Positions 50,567-60,997 of a stretch of DNA of 64,000 nt are shown in pieces. The notes under the pieces are model-generated. The model was not told the DNA's origin and made no database searches. It saw nothing but the letters and a program-made list of their open reading frames with translations. Positions within the stretch are counted from its first letter, which is position 1, and every line of letters starts with the position of its first letter. This DNA comes from Parietichytrium sp. I65-24A (lineage: Eukaryota > Sar > Bigyra > Thraustochytrida > Thraustochytriidae): positions 62,001 through 126,000 of the forward strand of contig BLSF01000041.1 of the NCBI GenBank assembly GCA_012862575.1, in the 5' to 3' direction. A program made the position numbers and the translations under genes.

Positions 50567-50645
50567 AAGAAAAGGAGCGACAAAGTGTACGCAGCGCGGA
50601 CAAAAGAACAGAAGAAGGTAAAAGAGCGGAAGAAAGAAGGGTAAA

Positions 50646-51150
50646 ATGTCAGCTCGCACAGGTATCTCAGTGTGGCGCGTGGCTGGGCTTAGCTACAACC
50701 AGTACTGCGCAGTGGCGCTGAGCGCGTTCAAGAATGTGCTCAAGGAGGACGCCCAGCTGAAGAGGAGAGTGGAGGTCACCATGAAGGAGCGCGCCTTCAC
50801 CAAGGGCAAGAGCGGAGACAAGTGTACGTTCGTTTGTTCGTTTGTTCGTGATTTCGTGATGCTCCTGCGGGCAACCGCGTGGGGCGTGGTCGCGACATGT
50901 ATTGCTGGATTTGGGGAACGAGTTTGTGGACTCTGTGTGTTTGTGTGTTTGATCAAATGCTTTTCGACGAGCGTGGGCGGATGGGCTGGTTGTTGAGAAT
51001 TGTTTGGAGTATGTCGCTGACGATATATGTGTGTTGTGTACTTGTGTCATGCTCTTTGATCTGTGAATGATTTTGGTGGGCAATGTTTTGACTTGCGCAG
51101 CTGAGATTACCGACATCTTCACCCCTTCCATCTTCGAGAAGTCTGCCTAA
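50646..51150 (+). CDS. ATP5F1E: Mitochondrial ATP synthase epsilon subunit, two exons
   Basis: Exons are 50646-50823 and 51101-51150, with a 277-bp intron (GTACGT donor, GCGCAG acceptor). The 75-residue product begins MSARTGISVWRVAGLSYNQY. W-R-x-A-G-L-S-Y is the family signature at the N-terminus of the F1 epsilon subunit, and the following residues (AFKNVLKEDAQLKRRVE) match its helix. Human and yeast proteins are about 51 to 62 residues, so this one has a longer tail (EITDIFTPSIFEKSA), most of it encoded by the second exon. The subunit helps attach the central stalk in F1. The splice was chosen because only that phase gives an open second exon. Confidence 0.85.
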
Positions 51151-51427
51151 ATGATTCGGGGGGCGAGTACGCTGTGGTTTAGTTTCGCGTCGCGGGTGAA
51201 GGAGCACTTTTTGTTTCGTTGGACACGGATGAAAAGATGCTTTCACGACTACAAGTCTTGATGACCCCGGGTTGAATTGAGAATTCCAAAATTCCAAAAA
51301 AAAATAAAAAAATTCTAGGCGGGTGTTGAGAAGGTAAATAATAATATTTTGCTCTAAAATACAACACCTTTACGTGCATGTAGCATTTTGAGAAAGAGAA
51401 TCTTTCAGTCAGTCAAGCAAGAGTCGA
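51151..51427. other. Convergent intergenic spacer
   Basis: A 277-bp spacer between the ATP synthase epsilon stop and the proposed last exon of ALG12; nothing coding seen. Confidence 0.5.
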
Positions 51428-53286
51428 TCAGCTGAATGGCGTGATTTCATCGAAGGCGTCTAAAAGCACGTTGATAATAGAGCGAGCTGGCTCTTCTGTT
51501 TTCGGCCTGAGCTCTCTTGTTGCATGGGACATTATGTGTGTTTGTTGGGAAGAGGTAGATAGATAGATACTCACGTTTTGATAACCGTCGTCCTCTCGGC
51601 AACGTAAAGCGCGGTTTTAGTGCTGATGCCCTGTCTGGCCCAATCTACCTTGGGATGCCCTACAATTTCATTCAAGACTTTGTAATTTGCAGAGCACTCC
51701 TTATCGCCGTCGAAGCGGGCAGGTTCCATGATCAAGTACTCAAATTTCGATGACGGCAAGCACAGCGTTTCCAAGAATGCCTCGTCCTCGCGTTTGGAAT
51801 AGACCAGCTTATCAGAGCCATGCTCCACGAAACGCGAGATTCCCGACATGGCCGCAAAAGTCGAGTAATGCACATGGCCCGGAGGACGGTCGCGGTCACC
51901 CACCTTGAGATTGTGGTACGATTGAAGGTAGCCAAGGGCCTTAGCTCCAGGATAATTCTGTGAAGACACCACGAGGAACAGGGTAGCGACGGCCCAGCTT
52001 GCAAACAAACCGAGCACAACACCAAACCATGTCAACGTTGCAATGTACCTCCGAAGCCTGGCGAACGTTGTCTCCACTGGGGCCTGGATCGATGGTGGCT
52101 TGCCCTTCGTTCCCGTCGCTGGCTTCTTCGCATCGTCCTTTTTTTTCGATTTCACCGGAGCCCTTGAAGACCTCGACAATTTGGCCATTGCAAGGGCTGC
52201 AAGGGCGCTGAGCGAAGGGAATGCCTGGAACAGAAACCGGACTTCTTTGTGTGGCAAGGCTGAGTACAACAACACGTAACCATATGCCGGAATGCCAAAG
52301 TACAGGAGAGCATCCAAGTCAAAGTAAGTCTCAAGCTGTGCCTTCAGCTTTGATACCGTTGTTTTTGGCGACGGCACCGGGACGGCCTCGCCGAGCCTAG
52401 AAATGGGCTGCAGCATCCCTAGAAGTGACAGCGGGTACGAAACGAGCAAGGCGCGTGGAAGTGCGGACGTGAAATACCAGTGAAAGGGCATGACGCCCCA
52501 CTCCTTGGACTTGTTCAATACAGTGTTAAAGAACAGAACCACTCCTTCGGGCCAGAGAGGTCGCCCCCACATCCACGAATCGAAGGCACAGGTGAAAATT
52601 AGAGAAGCAAGACCTGTTGCAAACCCGTCAATGATGAGTGCGGTGATACTCGCTTCCCGCTTGATAAGCATCATCAGACTCGTGAGACCGGTCAAAATTA
52701 GCGTGTCACATCGAAAAACGACGGTGCAAAAGACTAAAAAGCTGATGCATTCTTCCCAGCTTCCCTGAAGCCACTTTGCCAGCCCGACGGCACTCAGGCC
52801 AAGGGCGAAGGTATTTGGAAGCGGTCTGCCCATGTAAAAAATGAGATGAAATTGGGTGGCGCAAATCCAGCCAAACCATGTCTCCACGTCTTTGCCGAAT
52901 TTTTTCCCAAGCGCGACGGCCAGCCGGTTCAAAGCTGTCCACACTAGATACGCCAGCGTGGTTCGCACGCACAAAAGCATGATGTACCCATCGTTGTTCA
53001 AAAGCGGGCTCAACGACGCCACTGCGCTCGGATCCGTCAGCGCGAATTTGCTGATGTACTTTAGAGGGATTGACGCCAGTGTTACGAGCCACGCACCAGC
53101 AAAGGTCCTCGGCACCACTCCAGGGAACTCGAAATGATCAAAACCCTGGAGAGTTTTGTTCTGCATGAAGATGTAATACACGTCATGCATGGCCTGCGTA
53201 TTGAAGCTCTCTTCCACTTTGGTAAACGGGCATGTCACCGCGTGCAGCATGGCGATGACCAACGCCACCTTCATCGAGAGGCCCAT
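51428..53286 (-). CDS. ALG12: ALG12-type dolichol-P-Man alpha-1,6-mannosyltransferase
   Basis: The main exon is 51575-53286, starting at MGLSMKVALV. I propose a second exon 51428-51506 after a 68-bp intron (GTGAGT donor, CTCAG acceptor), giving 596 residues. Without that splice the frame stops at TGA 51573. The protein matches the GT22 family: PFTKVEESFNTQAMHDVYY (the lumenal first-loop motif), HFEFPGVVPRTF, RCDTLIL, DSWMWGRPLWPEG and HKEVRFLFQAFP, a form of the HKEERF-type motif. Multiple membrane segments run through it. ALG12 adds the eighth mannose to the lipid-linked oligosaccharide in the ER lumen. The family call is firm; the second exon (PKTEEPARSIINVLLDAF) is tentative. Confidence 0.88.
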
Positions 53287-55015
53287 CTTTCTTCGGCAGC
53301 CTTGCGCGAAACCCACGATAAACTACCTGTTTCGCCACCCCAAGGCTTCACCGCACGCTCGACGGCCAACACTTGGACAGAGTCAATGGCGGCCAGCAGA
53401 CGCAAGCAACTCGATACGCGCCTCCTGTGTCTAAAGTCAGCAGTCTTTCTTTTAATCACTCGCTCGCTCACTGCCCGTCGCCCCGGCGACCGTCGCATTC
53501 CAAAAACCTTTTAAAGTTCAGTTTGTCTTCAGAACAATCAACTCAGACGAATGAACATTACGAGGCTATTGATTGATTGATTGACTGATTAGACTGACTG
53601 ACTTGAGAATGCTTGATTGATTGATTGATGATTGATTGATCAAGATTGATGGATGAATGAGACATAGTACTAGTACTGAGTAGAACACAACACAGAGATA
53701 TTACTTTGGTGAGCCTCTCGTGCTAACAGTCCTAACAAGCCAAGTTCTATTAGTAGTACATTATCCATGCACCGTATTGGTACAGGTACTCGAGGAATAG
53801 TCACTAACTTACCTAACAGAGCAATCTTTCCAAGGATCGTTCGTTTGTTCGGTAGCTTCGGTAGCAGCTGTGTGTGTGTGGCCTAGCAAGTGGAAGATCA
53901 GCTCAACTCACCTTTGACTCATTTTTAGAGCGTGTCTTCGAAAATACTATCAGTACTGAGCACCGGTACCGGCAAATATATTTGGAAGATGACAGATTGG
54001 CTGATTGTGGCTGATTGATTCACTGATTTCGGTTGATCGCATTTCGATCTTTCGATTTTTTCGATCGACGAATTTGATCATCATGATTTTGATGGATTGA
54101 TTCAGTCATCCAAATACCGGAAACTATAGCAGATATGATAGCGAACGACGACACGGATATGTCTAGTAGTCATAAACTGTCCTGTGGGTTGCTGATCCGC
54201 GCATGCACACAGTCCAGCGCAATATGCCCCTTCGCCCAATCGCAGCGAGTACAGTGCAAAATTGTCTGTATGCGGTGTTCCTACTGAAAAACCTACCACC
54301 GTAGGGGGAGGGGAAAAAAACCTTTGACGCAAAATTCCACGAAAATCCAAAATAAATCCCAGCAAATTCTGAGGAAAATCCCGAGAAATCCCCGGCCGCC
54401 CCTCACTGCCCCAGTTTTCCCTCTCTTTTTCCTCTCTCTCTCTCTCCTTTCAAACTGACATACTTTTCTCCCGTCCCCGCGCACAGCACCAGCATAAGGA
54501 AGGTTCTATTGTTCCCTCCAGCAGGACCGCGCGAAGAGGGAGCGGCGTCTCGGTGCGGATTCCGGCGCTACGGTGCGGACACCGGGATTCAGGCCGGCAT
54601 TTCCTCCCCCTCGCCTTCCCCTTCCCCTCCTCCCCCTTCCTCCTCCTCCCCAACCGTCCTCGGGGGTGTCCCCGTCCCAGTGCGAGCCATTGGCGAATAG
54701 GTCGCCGTTTCCGGAACGGTGCCTCTCCGCTTTGCAGCGATCGGAGAGAAAGAGAGAAGAAAGAAAGAGAGAAGAGAGTAGAGAGGACACAGGCGCGCAC
54801 GCAAGCAGCAGCAGCAGCGCGTCGAAGCAGGCGGCGGCGGTCTCGGTACGAATCTCGTTCCCGGAACGCTCCTCGGCACGAGCAGAGAGAGAGTGACAGT
54901 GACAGTGACAGTGAGAGAGACAAAGACAGAGTCAGAGTCAGCTAGCGGCGACGACGAAGAAAAGAATAAGAAGCAGAATAAGAAGCAAAAGCAGAAGGAG
55001 AAGCAGAAGCAGAAG
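53287..55015. other. Long divergent intergenic region
   Basis: About 1.7 kb with TTGATTGA repeats near 53566-53640, a CT tract at 54418-54447 and a G/C-rich leader for the TBL1-type gene with GA/AG tracts at 54883-54940. No gene is supported. Confidence 0.5.
54883..54940 (+). repeat. GA/CAGT-rich tract in the TBL1 leader
   Basis: GAGAGAGAG followed by GACAGT repeats lies about 75-130 bp upstream of the TBL1 ATG. It is translated by the open frame extending upstream, which I reject as coding. Confidence 0.75.
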
Positions 55016-56506
55016 ATGTCGATCACATCGGACGAGCTCAACTTCCTGGTGTACAGGTACCTGCAAGAGTCGGGCTTCGTGCACTCTGCGTTCGTGTTCG
55101 CTTACGAGAGCCTGGTAGGCAGGGCTAACGTGGCCACGGCGGACATCCCTCCCGGCGCGCTGATCAACCTGCTGCAGAAGGGTCTGCAGTACGCCGAGAT
55201 CGAGAAGGAGCTGGAGCACCGCGGCGCGAGCGACATGGCGAACGGTCTCGCGCTCATGGCGGGATCCCGCGACGCGCAGCGCGGCGACGACCCCATGGAA
55301 GGCGTCACGGCCGGCGGGTCCTCCAAGAGCAAGCCGCCGTCGTCTTCCAGCGGCGGCGGCGACGCGGCCGACGGCGGCAAGACCACGCTGAATCTGGAGG
55401 CCAAGGCCCGCGGCGCCGGCAGCGAGAACGTGACCATCAGCCCCGCCGACGTGACCGAGCTGCGCGGGCACTCGACCGACGTGTCCGCGTGCGCGTGGAA
55501 CCCGGTGTGCGACATGCTGGCGAGCTGTAGCGGGCCCGACGTGCGGCTGTGGACCATCCCGCGCGGCGCGTCGGGGCTGCCCGCGGCCAGCTCCGCGTCG
55601 CAGGACTGCAAGGTGCTGACGACCCCCGACGCGGCGGACAGGCCGATGAGGTCGGACATCATCGAGCTGGACTGGAGACAGGACGGGCAGATGCTGGCTG
55701 CAGGGAGCTACGACGGAACCGGACGGATCTGGAACCTGAAGGGGGACCTTGTTCATACGCTCACGTGCCACAAGGGTGTGGTCTTCGCTGTGAAGTGGAA
55801 CAACGCCGGGAACTACTTGCTCACGAGTAGTGTAGATAAGACTGCCATCATCTGGGATGTCGACTCGGGCACCGTGATGCAGCAGTTCGAGCACCACTCC
55901 GCACCCGTACTTGACGTTAGCTGGCGCAACAACGAGGAGTTTGCCACTTGTTCATCCGATAAGCTTGTTTGTTTGTGCAAGGTTGGTTCTCAGAACCCGC
56001 TTGTAACATATGAGGGTCACGCCGATGAAATTAATTCCGTCTTGTGGAATTCCACAGGGCAGCTGCTCGCGTCATGCTCGGAGGATAGCACAGTCAAGAT
56101 ATGGAAGCCGGACCAGCCTACCGCTGTTTGGGACTGGGCGGATCACACTGCCGAGGTTCGCCAGATTTCGTGGGCTCCTGGTGCCAACACCCCTTACCTA
56201 GCCTCCTCCAGCAACGATAAGAGCATACGCATTTGGGACGTTGAGTCCGGTAAATGCATACAGACTATGAACGGACATAGTAGAGCTGTTGGGACTGTGG
56301 CGTTCAGCCCCAATGGGCAATTCGTAGCTTCTGGATCCGCTGATCAGGCGGTAAGAATTTGGAGTTTGAAGGACGGCAAATGCGTTAAAGAGTACAAGGG
56401 TAGTAGTGGCGTGTCCAGTGTCTCTTGGAACAAGAAAGGCGACAAGGTTGCCGCCGTCTTTTCTATGCCTAGCAAATCCGTTTGTGTGGTTGACTTTCGC
56501 ATGTAG
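55016..56506 (+). CDS. TBL1: TBL1/TBL1XR1-type LisH and WD40 corepressor protein
   Basis: The ATG at 55016 gives 496 residues in one exon (MSITSDELNFLVYRYLQESG), the exact place where TBL1 proteins begin. Residues about 1-36 are the LisH tetramerisation motif, followed by a helical dimer segment (LINLLQKGLQYAEIEKELE). A Gly/Ser/Ala-rich linker (about 95-140) precedes eight WD40 blades (from ELRGHSTDVSACAWNP to CVVDFRM), including the strong GHADEINSVLW and GHSRAVGTVAF repeats. TBL1/TBLR1 is part of the NCoR/SMRT histone-deacetylase corepressor complex. Codon use shifts from very G/C-rich in the first half to nearly balanced in the second (change near 55750). Confidence 0.92.
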   Translation: MSITSDELNFLVYRYLQESGFVHSAFVFAYESLVGRANVATADIPPGALINLLQKGLQYAEIEKELEHRGASDMANGLALMAGSRDAQRGDDPMEGVTAGGSSKSKPPSSSSGGGDAADGGKTTLNLEAKARGAGSENVTISPADVTELRGHSTDVSACAWNPVCDMLASCSGPDVRLWTIPRGASGLPAASSASQDCKVLTTPDAADRPMRSDIIELDWRQDGQMLAAGSYDGTGRIWNLKGDLVHTLTCHKGVVFAVKWNNAGNYLLTSSVDKTAIIWDVDSGTVMQQFEHHSAPVLDVSWRNNEEFATCSSDKLVCLCKVGSQNPLVTYEGHADEINSVLWNSTGQLLASCSEDSTVKIWKPDQPTAVWDWADHTAEVRQISWAPGANTPYLASSSNDKSIRIWDVESGKCIQTMNGHSRAVGTVAFSPNGQFVASGSADQAVRIWSLKDGKCVKEYKGSSGVSSVSWNKKGDKVAAVFSMPSKSVCVVDFRM

Positions 56507-56861
56507 TACTTACTGAATGACCCCCCGCCCCGTTATACCCCTTCTCACTATACTCACTCTCATTGAGCCGGACGCACTACCACCCAGTACAACCCTCCAC
56601 GCGATTCTTTGAGTGATGCGCGCCTTGCAATTAACCTGACTTGTTGTTACTTTTTAAGGCGAGTGTTCTTTCTTTTTTAAAATTAATTATAAAGGAAAAA
56701 AAACACGGAAACAGTTTTACACACAGCATACCTCTCTTGCGAACATGCTGGTCTTCACAAACATTTGCTCATGATTACTGGGGCCAACCAAAGACTTTAA
56801 AAGGCAGAGCAGCAATACACGTTTTTTTTGTTTACACATCGCATTCACTGTGGATTACTCT
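56507..56861. other. Convergent intergenic spacer
   Basis: A 355-bp spacer between TBL1 and NSE1 stops; no gene seen. Confidence 0.5.
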
Positions 56862-58117
56862 TCATCCCCTGACTTTCTGTCTTTTGTCCCAGATTCGCGA
56901 CTCGCTGTCGTATTCCTCGTCATCCTCATCCTCATCCTCATCTTCTTCGTGCTCTACTTGGGATTTGGTTCTAGAAGACCTGCTTCGGCTTGGACGGCTG
57001 GTTTGCCGTGGACGGCGTCTTTGAGTTCTTTCTTCCTCCTCCTCCTGATTATCATCATCATCATCCACCACTTCGCGTTTCACTTTGCCTGTAGTTTTGG
57101 AAGATGAGCTACGACTTGGACGTTTGGATCTGCTTGGACGGCGTACTTGGGATGTTTCCTCATCTTCCTCTTCCTCTTCTTCCTCTGCTTCTTCTTCTTC
57201 CTCTCCTTTCTCCTGATCATCGTCATCTTGTGAGTCTTGCGAGGCATTCCCGGCAACCCACTGGTCGTCTACAAATTCTTCGCCCTTTTCTTCACGGTAA
57301 AACCTCCTGTAGTTCGTTGTGCGCAAAACAACCTGGTTTGTAATTGGGCACGTGAGAGCGCCTAGGTTTTTGAGATCTTGCTCAAGTTCAACCAGAGTTC
57401 GCGCCGAGGCTGTCCAACGGTTACTTTTGCCTTTCTCTTGAATGATCCAGCCTTGCTTCTCAAACTTGTCAACAATCTTCTCACCTCCAGATTCGAGTAC
57501 CTTTTTCGCCTCTGCTAGAGCAAAGTTCCCACTCTGGCTCCCCGCAAGCAAAGACAAAAGGCTGCGAAAATGTTTTAGCTCCTTGTCCGAAAGTCCATGC
57601 GCACAGAATTTGGTGATCTCGTCCTCTTTCTTGTTCACGAGTGTCCAATACACTTGCCCATCCAAATCCACAGCCCTCCTCTTCTTCAACTCCATGTACA
57701 TCTTAAAGTCCATGAGCTTTTCATTGATCAGCTGGCAGAAGCGGTCCAGCTCCCCCGAGGTTCCGAGCTTCGTCTCCTCCTCGCCATTAAGCTCGTAGCT
57801 CTCATTCACCAACTCGAGCAAATTTGCCTCGGTCATATAGCTGCTCCCGGGCCCCCAAAACACCACACCAAAACACCACATCAACACATCAACCATCACG
57901 CAAAACACCACACCAAAACACCACATCAACACATCAACCATCACGTCAGGCGCCCACCGCATCGCACAGTCGCACAGTCGCACAGTCAGTCAAGCCGCGC
58001 TTTCTCACATTCGGATTTCGCATTTTCGCATTGAACTCGAGCATGCCTCCGGCCAACTCACCTCTGGGTCATAAATCGCCGAAGCACCTGCTTGTGCACG
58101 CCAGAGTACCCCACCAT
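56862..58117 (-). CDS. NSMCE1: NSE1-like SMC5/6 subunit without RING, two exons
   Basis: Exons on the minus strand are 58062-58117 and 56862-57840, with a 221-bp intron (GTGAGT, GCAG). The product is 344 residues. The first exon, 18 residues plus a split codon (MVGYSGVHKQVLRRFMTQ), supplies the typical N-terminus; the joined RFMTQSYMTEANLL matches NSE1. YWTLVNKKEDEITKF, KELKHFRSLL and the winged-helix segment KIVDKFEKQGWI with LVELEQDL follow the human pattern closely. In other NSE1 proteins the next region is a C4HC3 RING. Here it reads CPITNQVVLRTT, then basic and acidic runs (SRSKRPSRSSSSK, poly-Glu/Asp), with one Cys only. The RING appears lost. The protein may still bind NSE3 and NSE4 through its winged helices. 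Confidence 0.83.
57856..57945. repeat. Perfect 45-bp direct duplication inside an intron
   Basis: 57856-57900 and 57901-57945 are identical in the given sequence. The duplication lies wholly within the predicted intron of the NSE1-like gene, whose bounds are 57841-58061. Confidence 0.9.
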
Positions 58118-59063
58118 CGTGCTCACCTGCTCTGCCTTTTCTCTCTCTTCTGCTTTCTCTCTCTGCAATTCTTTGCAACTCTTTGCAACTCTTTGCCTCG
58201 CCTCTCTTCAGCGTCTCCAGCGTCTCTAATGTTCTTCCCCTCTTTGCGTCGCCTTCTTTTTCTTTTCTTCTCTTCTGTTTGAATAAATTATGTTTTGAAA
58301 AATGATTTGATTGACTGTAGTTCTTCTTCTCTCACAGGACTACTATCGGCTAGCCTAGATAGCTAGTATCTCGGAGTAGAGTGGACGCATGCTTTCTCTT
58401 ACGGCGGTCATCGATCAAATGCTAACCCAATGCAGAACTGTAAGGGTACCGAAAGAAGTAGCTGGGATAGTAGTGAAGGCGTAGTGTGGCTAAGTGCTGG
58501 GCTCAGGTCAATTACCGTCCCGCCCCCGCAGAAAAAATCCTGCCAGGCGCCGCCAGGCGCCAGCCGTAGGCGTGCGACGACTAGCGAGAGACCACGAACC
58601 CCATGCCCAGCGAATCTGAATTCTTGTTTCAGCACACTCCACAAGAGGTTGGGGCTCTTCGAAATCGTGTACCAGAACCGGGGAATGTTGGCATTGCACA
58701 ATACATCGTAAAAAAAATGAGAAAAGTTTTTCTTTTACAAATCCTAGGGTTTGTAGTGATCATTTGCTTATCGATATGTCTTATATAAAGGCGTATCAAT
58801 CGATGCTATACTTAACTCTATGTCAAAATTAAGAGTCTCAATTTTAGAAACCCCTACTCAAAAGNGCGAACAGCAAGGAACAAACCTCTTCAAAAGACGG
58901 AAGACAGAGGAAAGCGAGAAGGAAGAACAGAGTGCCAAGTTGAAGAGAGAGAACGGAGAGAGCATTGCGATACGCACAGTTGGAGACACACGCATAGGCA
59001 CTCCTCGCAACAAACAAATAGTGGAAGCAGGAAAATTGGAAATAGGAAATAGGAAGCAGGAAA
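58118..59063. other. Divergent intergenic region
   Basis: About 0.95 kb with one undetermined base at 58865 and no recognised gene. Its right part is AG-rich. Confidence 0.5.
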
Positions 59064-59573
59064 ATGACCAGTCTGCCAGGATACGAGACCACGTATGAGA
59101 TCACCAAGGAGGGCAGTGGCTCCGAGACGGTGACCAAGGGATCCAAAGTCACTGTGCACGCCACTGGAATCGTCAAGGAGACTGACTTCAAGTTTTGGAG
59201 CACCAAGGACCCAGGTGAGTGAAGGCTGAGAGCGATGCATTCTGGCTGCATGCTGCTGGTCGGCGCGCGACTGCGTCGTGTCTTGTTTTTTTGTTTCTTT
59301 GTTTCGTTTGAATAGCTGATCTCGATTTTTTCATTCGCTTCTTGAATCTGATCAATTTAAATCCGAGCAGGTCAATCTCCATTCGAGTTCAAGGCTGGCG
59401 TTGGCTCTGTGATCACTGGATGGGACCAAGGATGCCTCGGAATGAAGCTCGGCGAGGAGCGTAGGCTGGAGATCCCTGCCAAAGAAGGATACGGCGCCAG
59501 CGGATTTCCGGCTTGGAAGATCCCCCCAAATGCCACTTTGATCTTCGAGCTTGTAGTCCTCAAGATCAACTAG
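59064..59573 (+). CDS. FKBP-type peptidyl-prolyl isomerase, two exons
   Basis: Exons are 59064-59214 and 59371-59573 with a 156-bp intron (GTGAGT, GCAG), giving 117 residues (MTSLPGYETTYEITK). It is a single FKBP domain: VTVHATG, FKFWSTKDPG, FEFKAGVGSVITGWDQG, EIPAKEGYG and IPPNATLIFELVVL are all in order. The FWSTKDPG and GYGASGFPAW segments resemble the plant-type FKBP12-like subgroup. In classical FKBP12, Tyr26 and Asp37 line the FK506 pocket; here these places are Ala and Trp, so drug binding and perhaps catalysis may differ. No signal peptide, so a cytosolic or nuclear location is likely. Confidence 0.9.
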
Positions 59574-59737
59574 ATAGAACCTCTGGAGAGTACAGAGACA
59601 CGAAATCAATGTCGAAGAAATTCGAGACATTATTCTATCTTTACACGTTGAGGACCCCGCCCATGCATATAACACGAGCGGGCAAAATAATACGGATTTT
59701 TTTTGGAACGTCTATCTTCTTCCCGCGTATTTGCTTG

Positions 59738-60820
59738 CTATGCGCCTTTTAGCCGGAGATTTTCAGCCTCGAGCTCCCGCATATGTGTGAATATCGAGTA
59801 CACCTGCTTTTGGATCTCAATTTCGATGGTATCCCTTTGCTTGAGTTCCTCCGACACCTGTTGCAACTGTGTCTCGTAGAGCTTATTTTGTATGTACAAA
59901 GCCTTGTTCTCCTCCTCGAGTCCACCCAGCTTCTCATTAAAGTACCCCCTCTCCCTTTCAAACTCGCGACTCTGCTTATCAAGCTGTGAGGTCAGCGCCA
60001 CGGCCATCTTTTTGGTGTCATTTTTAGTAGCCAGTCGCATGGATTGGGACACACGCATAGCCTCGATCTGCTGCAAACAGTAATTCAGGCGGGTGTTTGA
60101 TTCCTTAAGGTCCTGTTCTTGGGCTTTAAGACGCTTCAGATTTCGCTTTGACTCTGCCATACTTGGTGCTTGTCCATTCGCCTCACCGCGACTTTCTACG
60201 AGCAAGCCTTCGAGCTCCTTGATCCGTTGCTCGCGGGACTCGAGCATGAGCAAGAGCTGCTCTTCCGTTTGAGATTGTAGCTTGGGATTAGCAGATGCAG
60301 GGGCCACAGGAGTTTGATGGCTCTCCGTCTTCTCCAGACTATCTGCACATTCAATTTGATTCACGGAAGGCCCTTGGCGAGCTTCTTTACTTGAAGCGTC
60401 TTCATCAAGTGCTGGCTCATCTCTCAAACTTTCTTCGATTGGCGGAATGGACTTCGCACTAGCTTGGGGCGCCATGGAGCTGCCTGCTTCCTTCTGGTTG
60501 TCACCGTGTGCCTTAATATCTTTCAAAGTCGTTTCCAGTTCTAAATTTCGTTTGTACAACTTGCGGATGACCGCCTCCGCCACGCTTAGCTTGTCCTTTT
60601 CCTCCTCGTCAGCCGCTTTTCGGCCTGAGGAGCCTGGTCTATTCGAAGGCGTCGAAGGTTTTCTGGGCTGACCGCTCTGATAGTAGGCTTTGATCTCCGC
60701 CAAATCACCCATGGCACGTTCCAGCTCCGCGTCCAAGTCATTCACAGAGCCTTCTCTCGCCTTGCCGCTCCGACCTGGGAGACCCGCTTTCCGCGTCGGT
60801 GTTCGTGGTTTGCCCATCAT
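59738..60820 (-). CDS. Coiled-coil protein of unknown function
   Basis: Starting at the paired ATGs at 60820/60817 (MMGKPRTPTRKAG), this single-exon protein is 360 residues. The frame is open 30 codons further without an ATG. Residues 1-60 are basic and Pro/Ser-rich. The rest is mostly helical with coiled-coil spacing in several segments (DAELERAMGDLAEIKAYYQ, AEAVIRKLYKRNLELETTLK, EEQLLLMLESREQRIKELEG, GYFNEKLGGLEEENKALYIQ). A low-complexity acidic/polar stretch (about 130-215) divides them. No family is recognised. It faces the V-ATPase F gene across 1.0 kb and ends 164 bp from the FKBP stop. Confidence 0.7.
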   Translation of the reverse strand: MMGKPRTPTRKAGLPGRSGKAREGSVNDLDAELERAMGDLAEIKAYYQSGQPRKPSTPSNRPGSSGRKAADEEEKDKLSVAEAVIRKLYKRNLELETTLKDIKAHGDNQKEAGSSMAPQASAKSIPPIEESLRDEPALDEDASSKEARQGPSVNQIECADSLEKTESHQTPVAPASANPKLQSQTEEQLLLMLESREQRIKELEGLLVESRGEANGQAPSMAESKRNLKRLKAQEQDLKESNTRLNYCLQQIEAMRVSQSMRLATKNDTKKMAVALTSQLDKQSREFERERGYFNEKLGGLEEENKALYIQNKLYETQLQQVSEELKQRDTIEIEIQKQVYSIFTHMRELEAENLRLKGA

Positions 60821-60997
60821 TCTTCCCAGCCCGTCCGCAAGTTCCCAAGTCAAATCCTTCAGGCCGTGCAAAGCATTCCGACGGAGTCTGTGCGCGAGTT
60901 GGACTACCAAACGAGAAGAAGCTTAGAAACCCAACAACATGCACAGAACCAGCAGTGTTCCGCACTAACCTTCCCACACCTGTGCCGCTGCCTCGCG

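Larger units (their letters stand above)
48932..50645. other. Long divergent intergenic region
   Basis: About 1.7 kb with a CT-rich pyrimidine stretch near 49040-49090, a GA tract at 49770-49790, TTGATTGA repeats near 49999-50062 and the GA-rich leader of the next gene. Frames here lack domains. Confidence 0.5.

Noticed and set aside
54893-55015. In-frame N-terminal extension of TBL1
   Set aside because: It translates a GACAGT/GAGA tract and AAGCAGAAG repeats; the LisH begins exactly at the ATG 55016.
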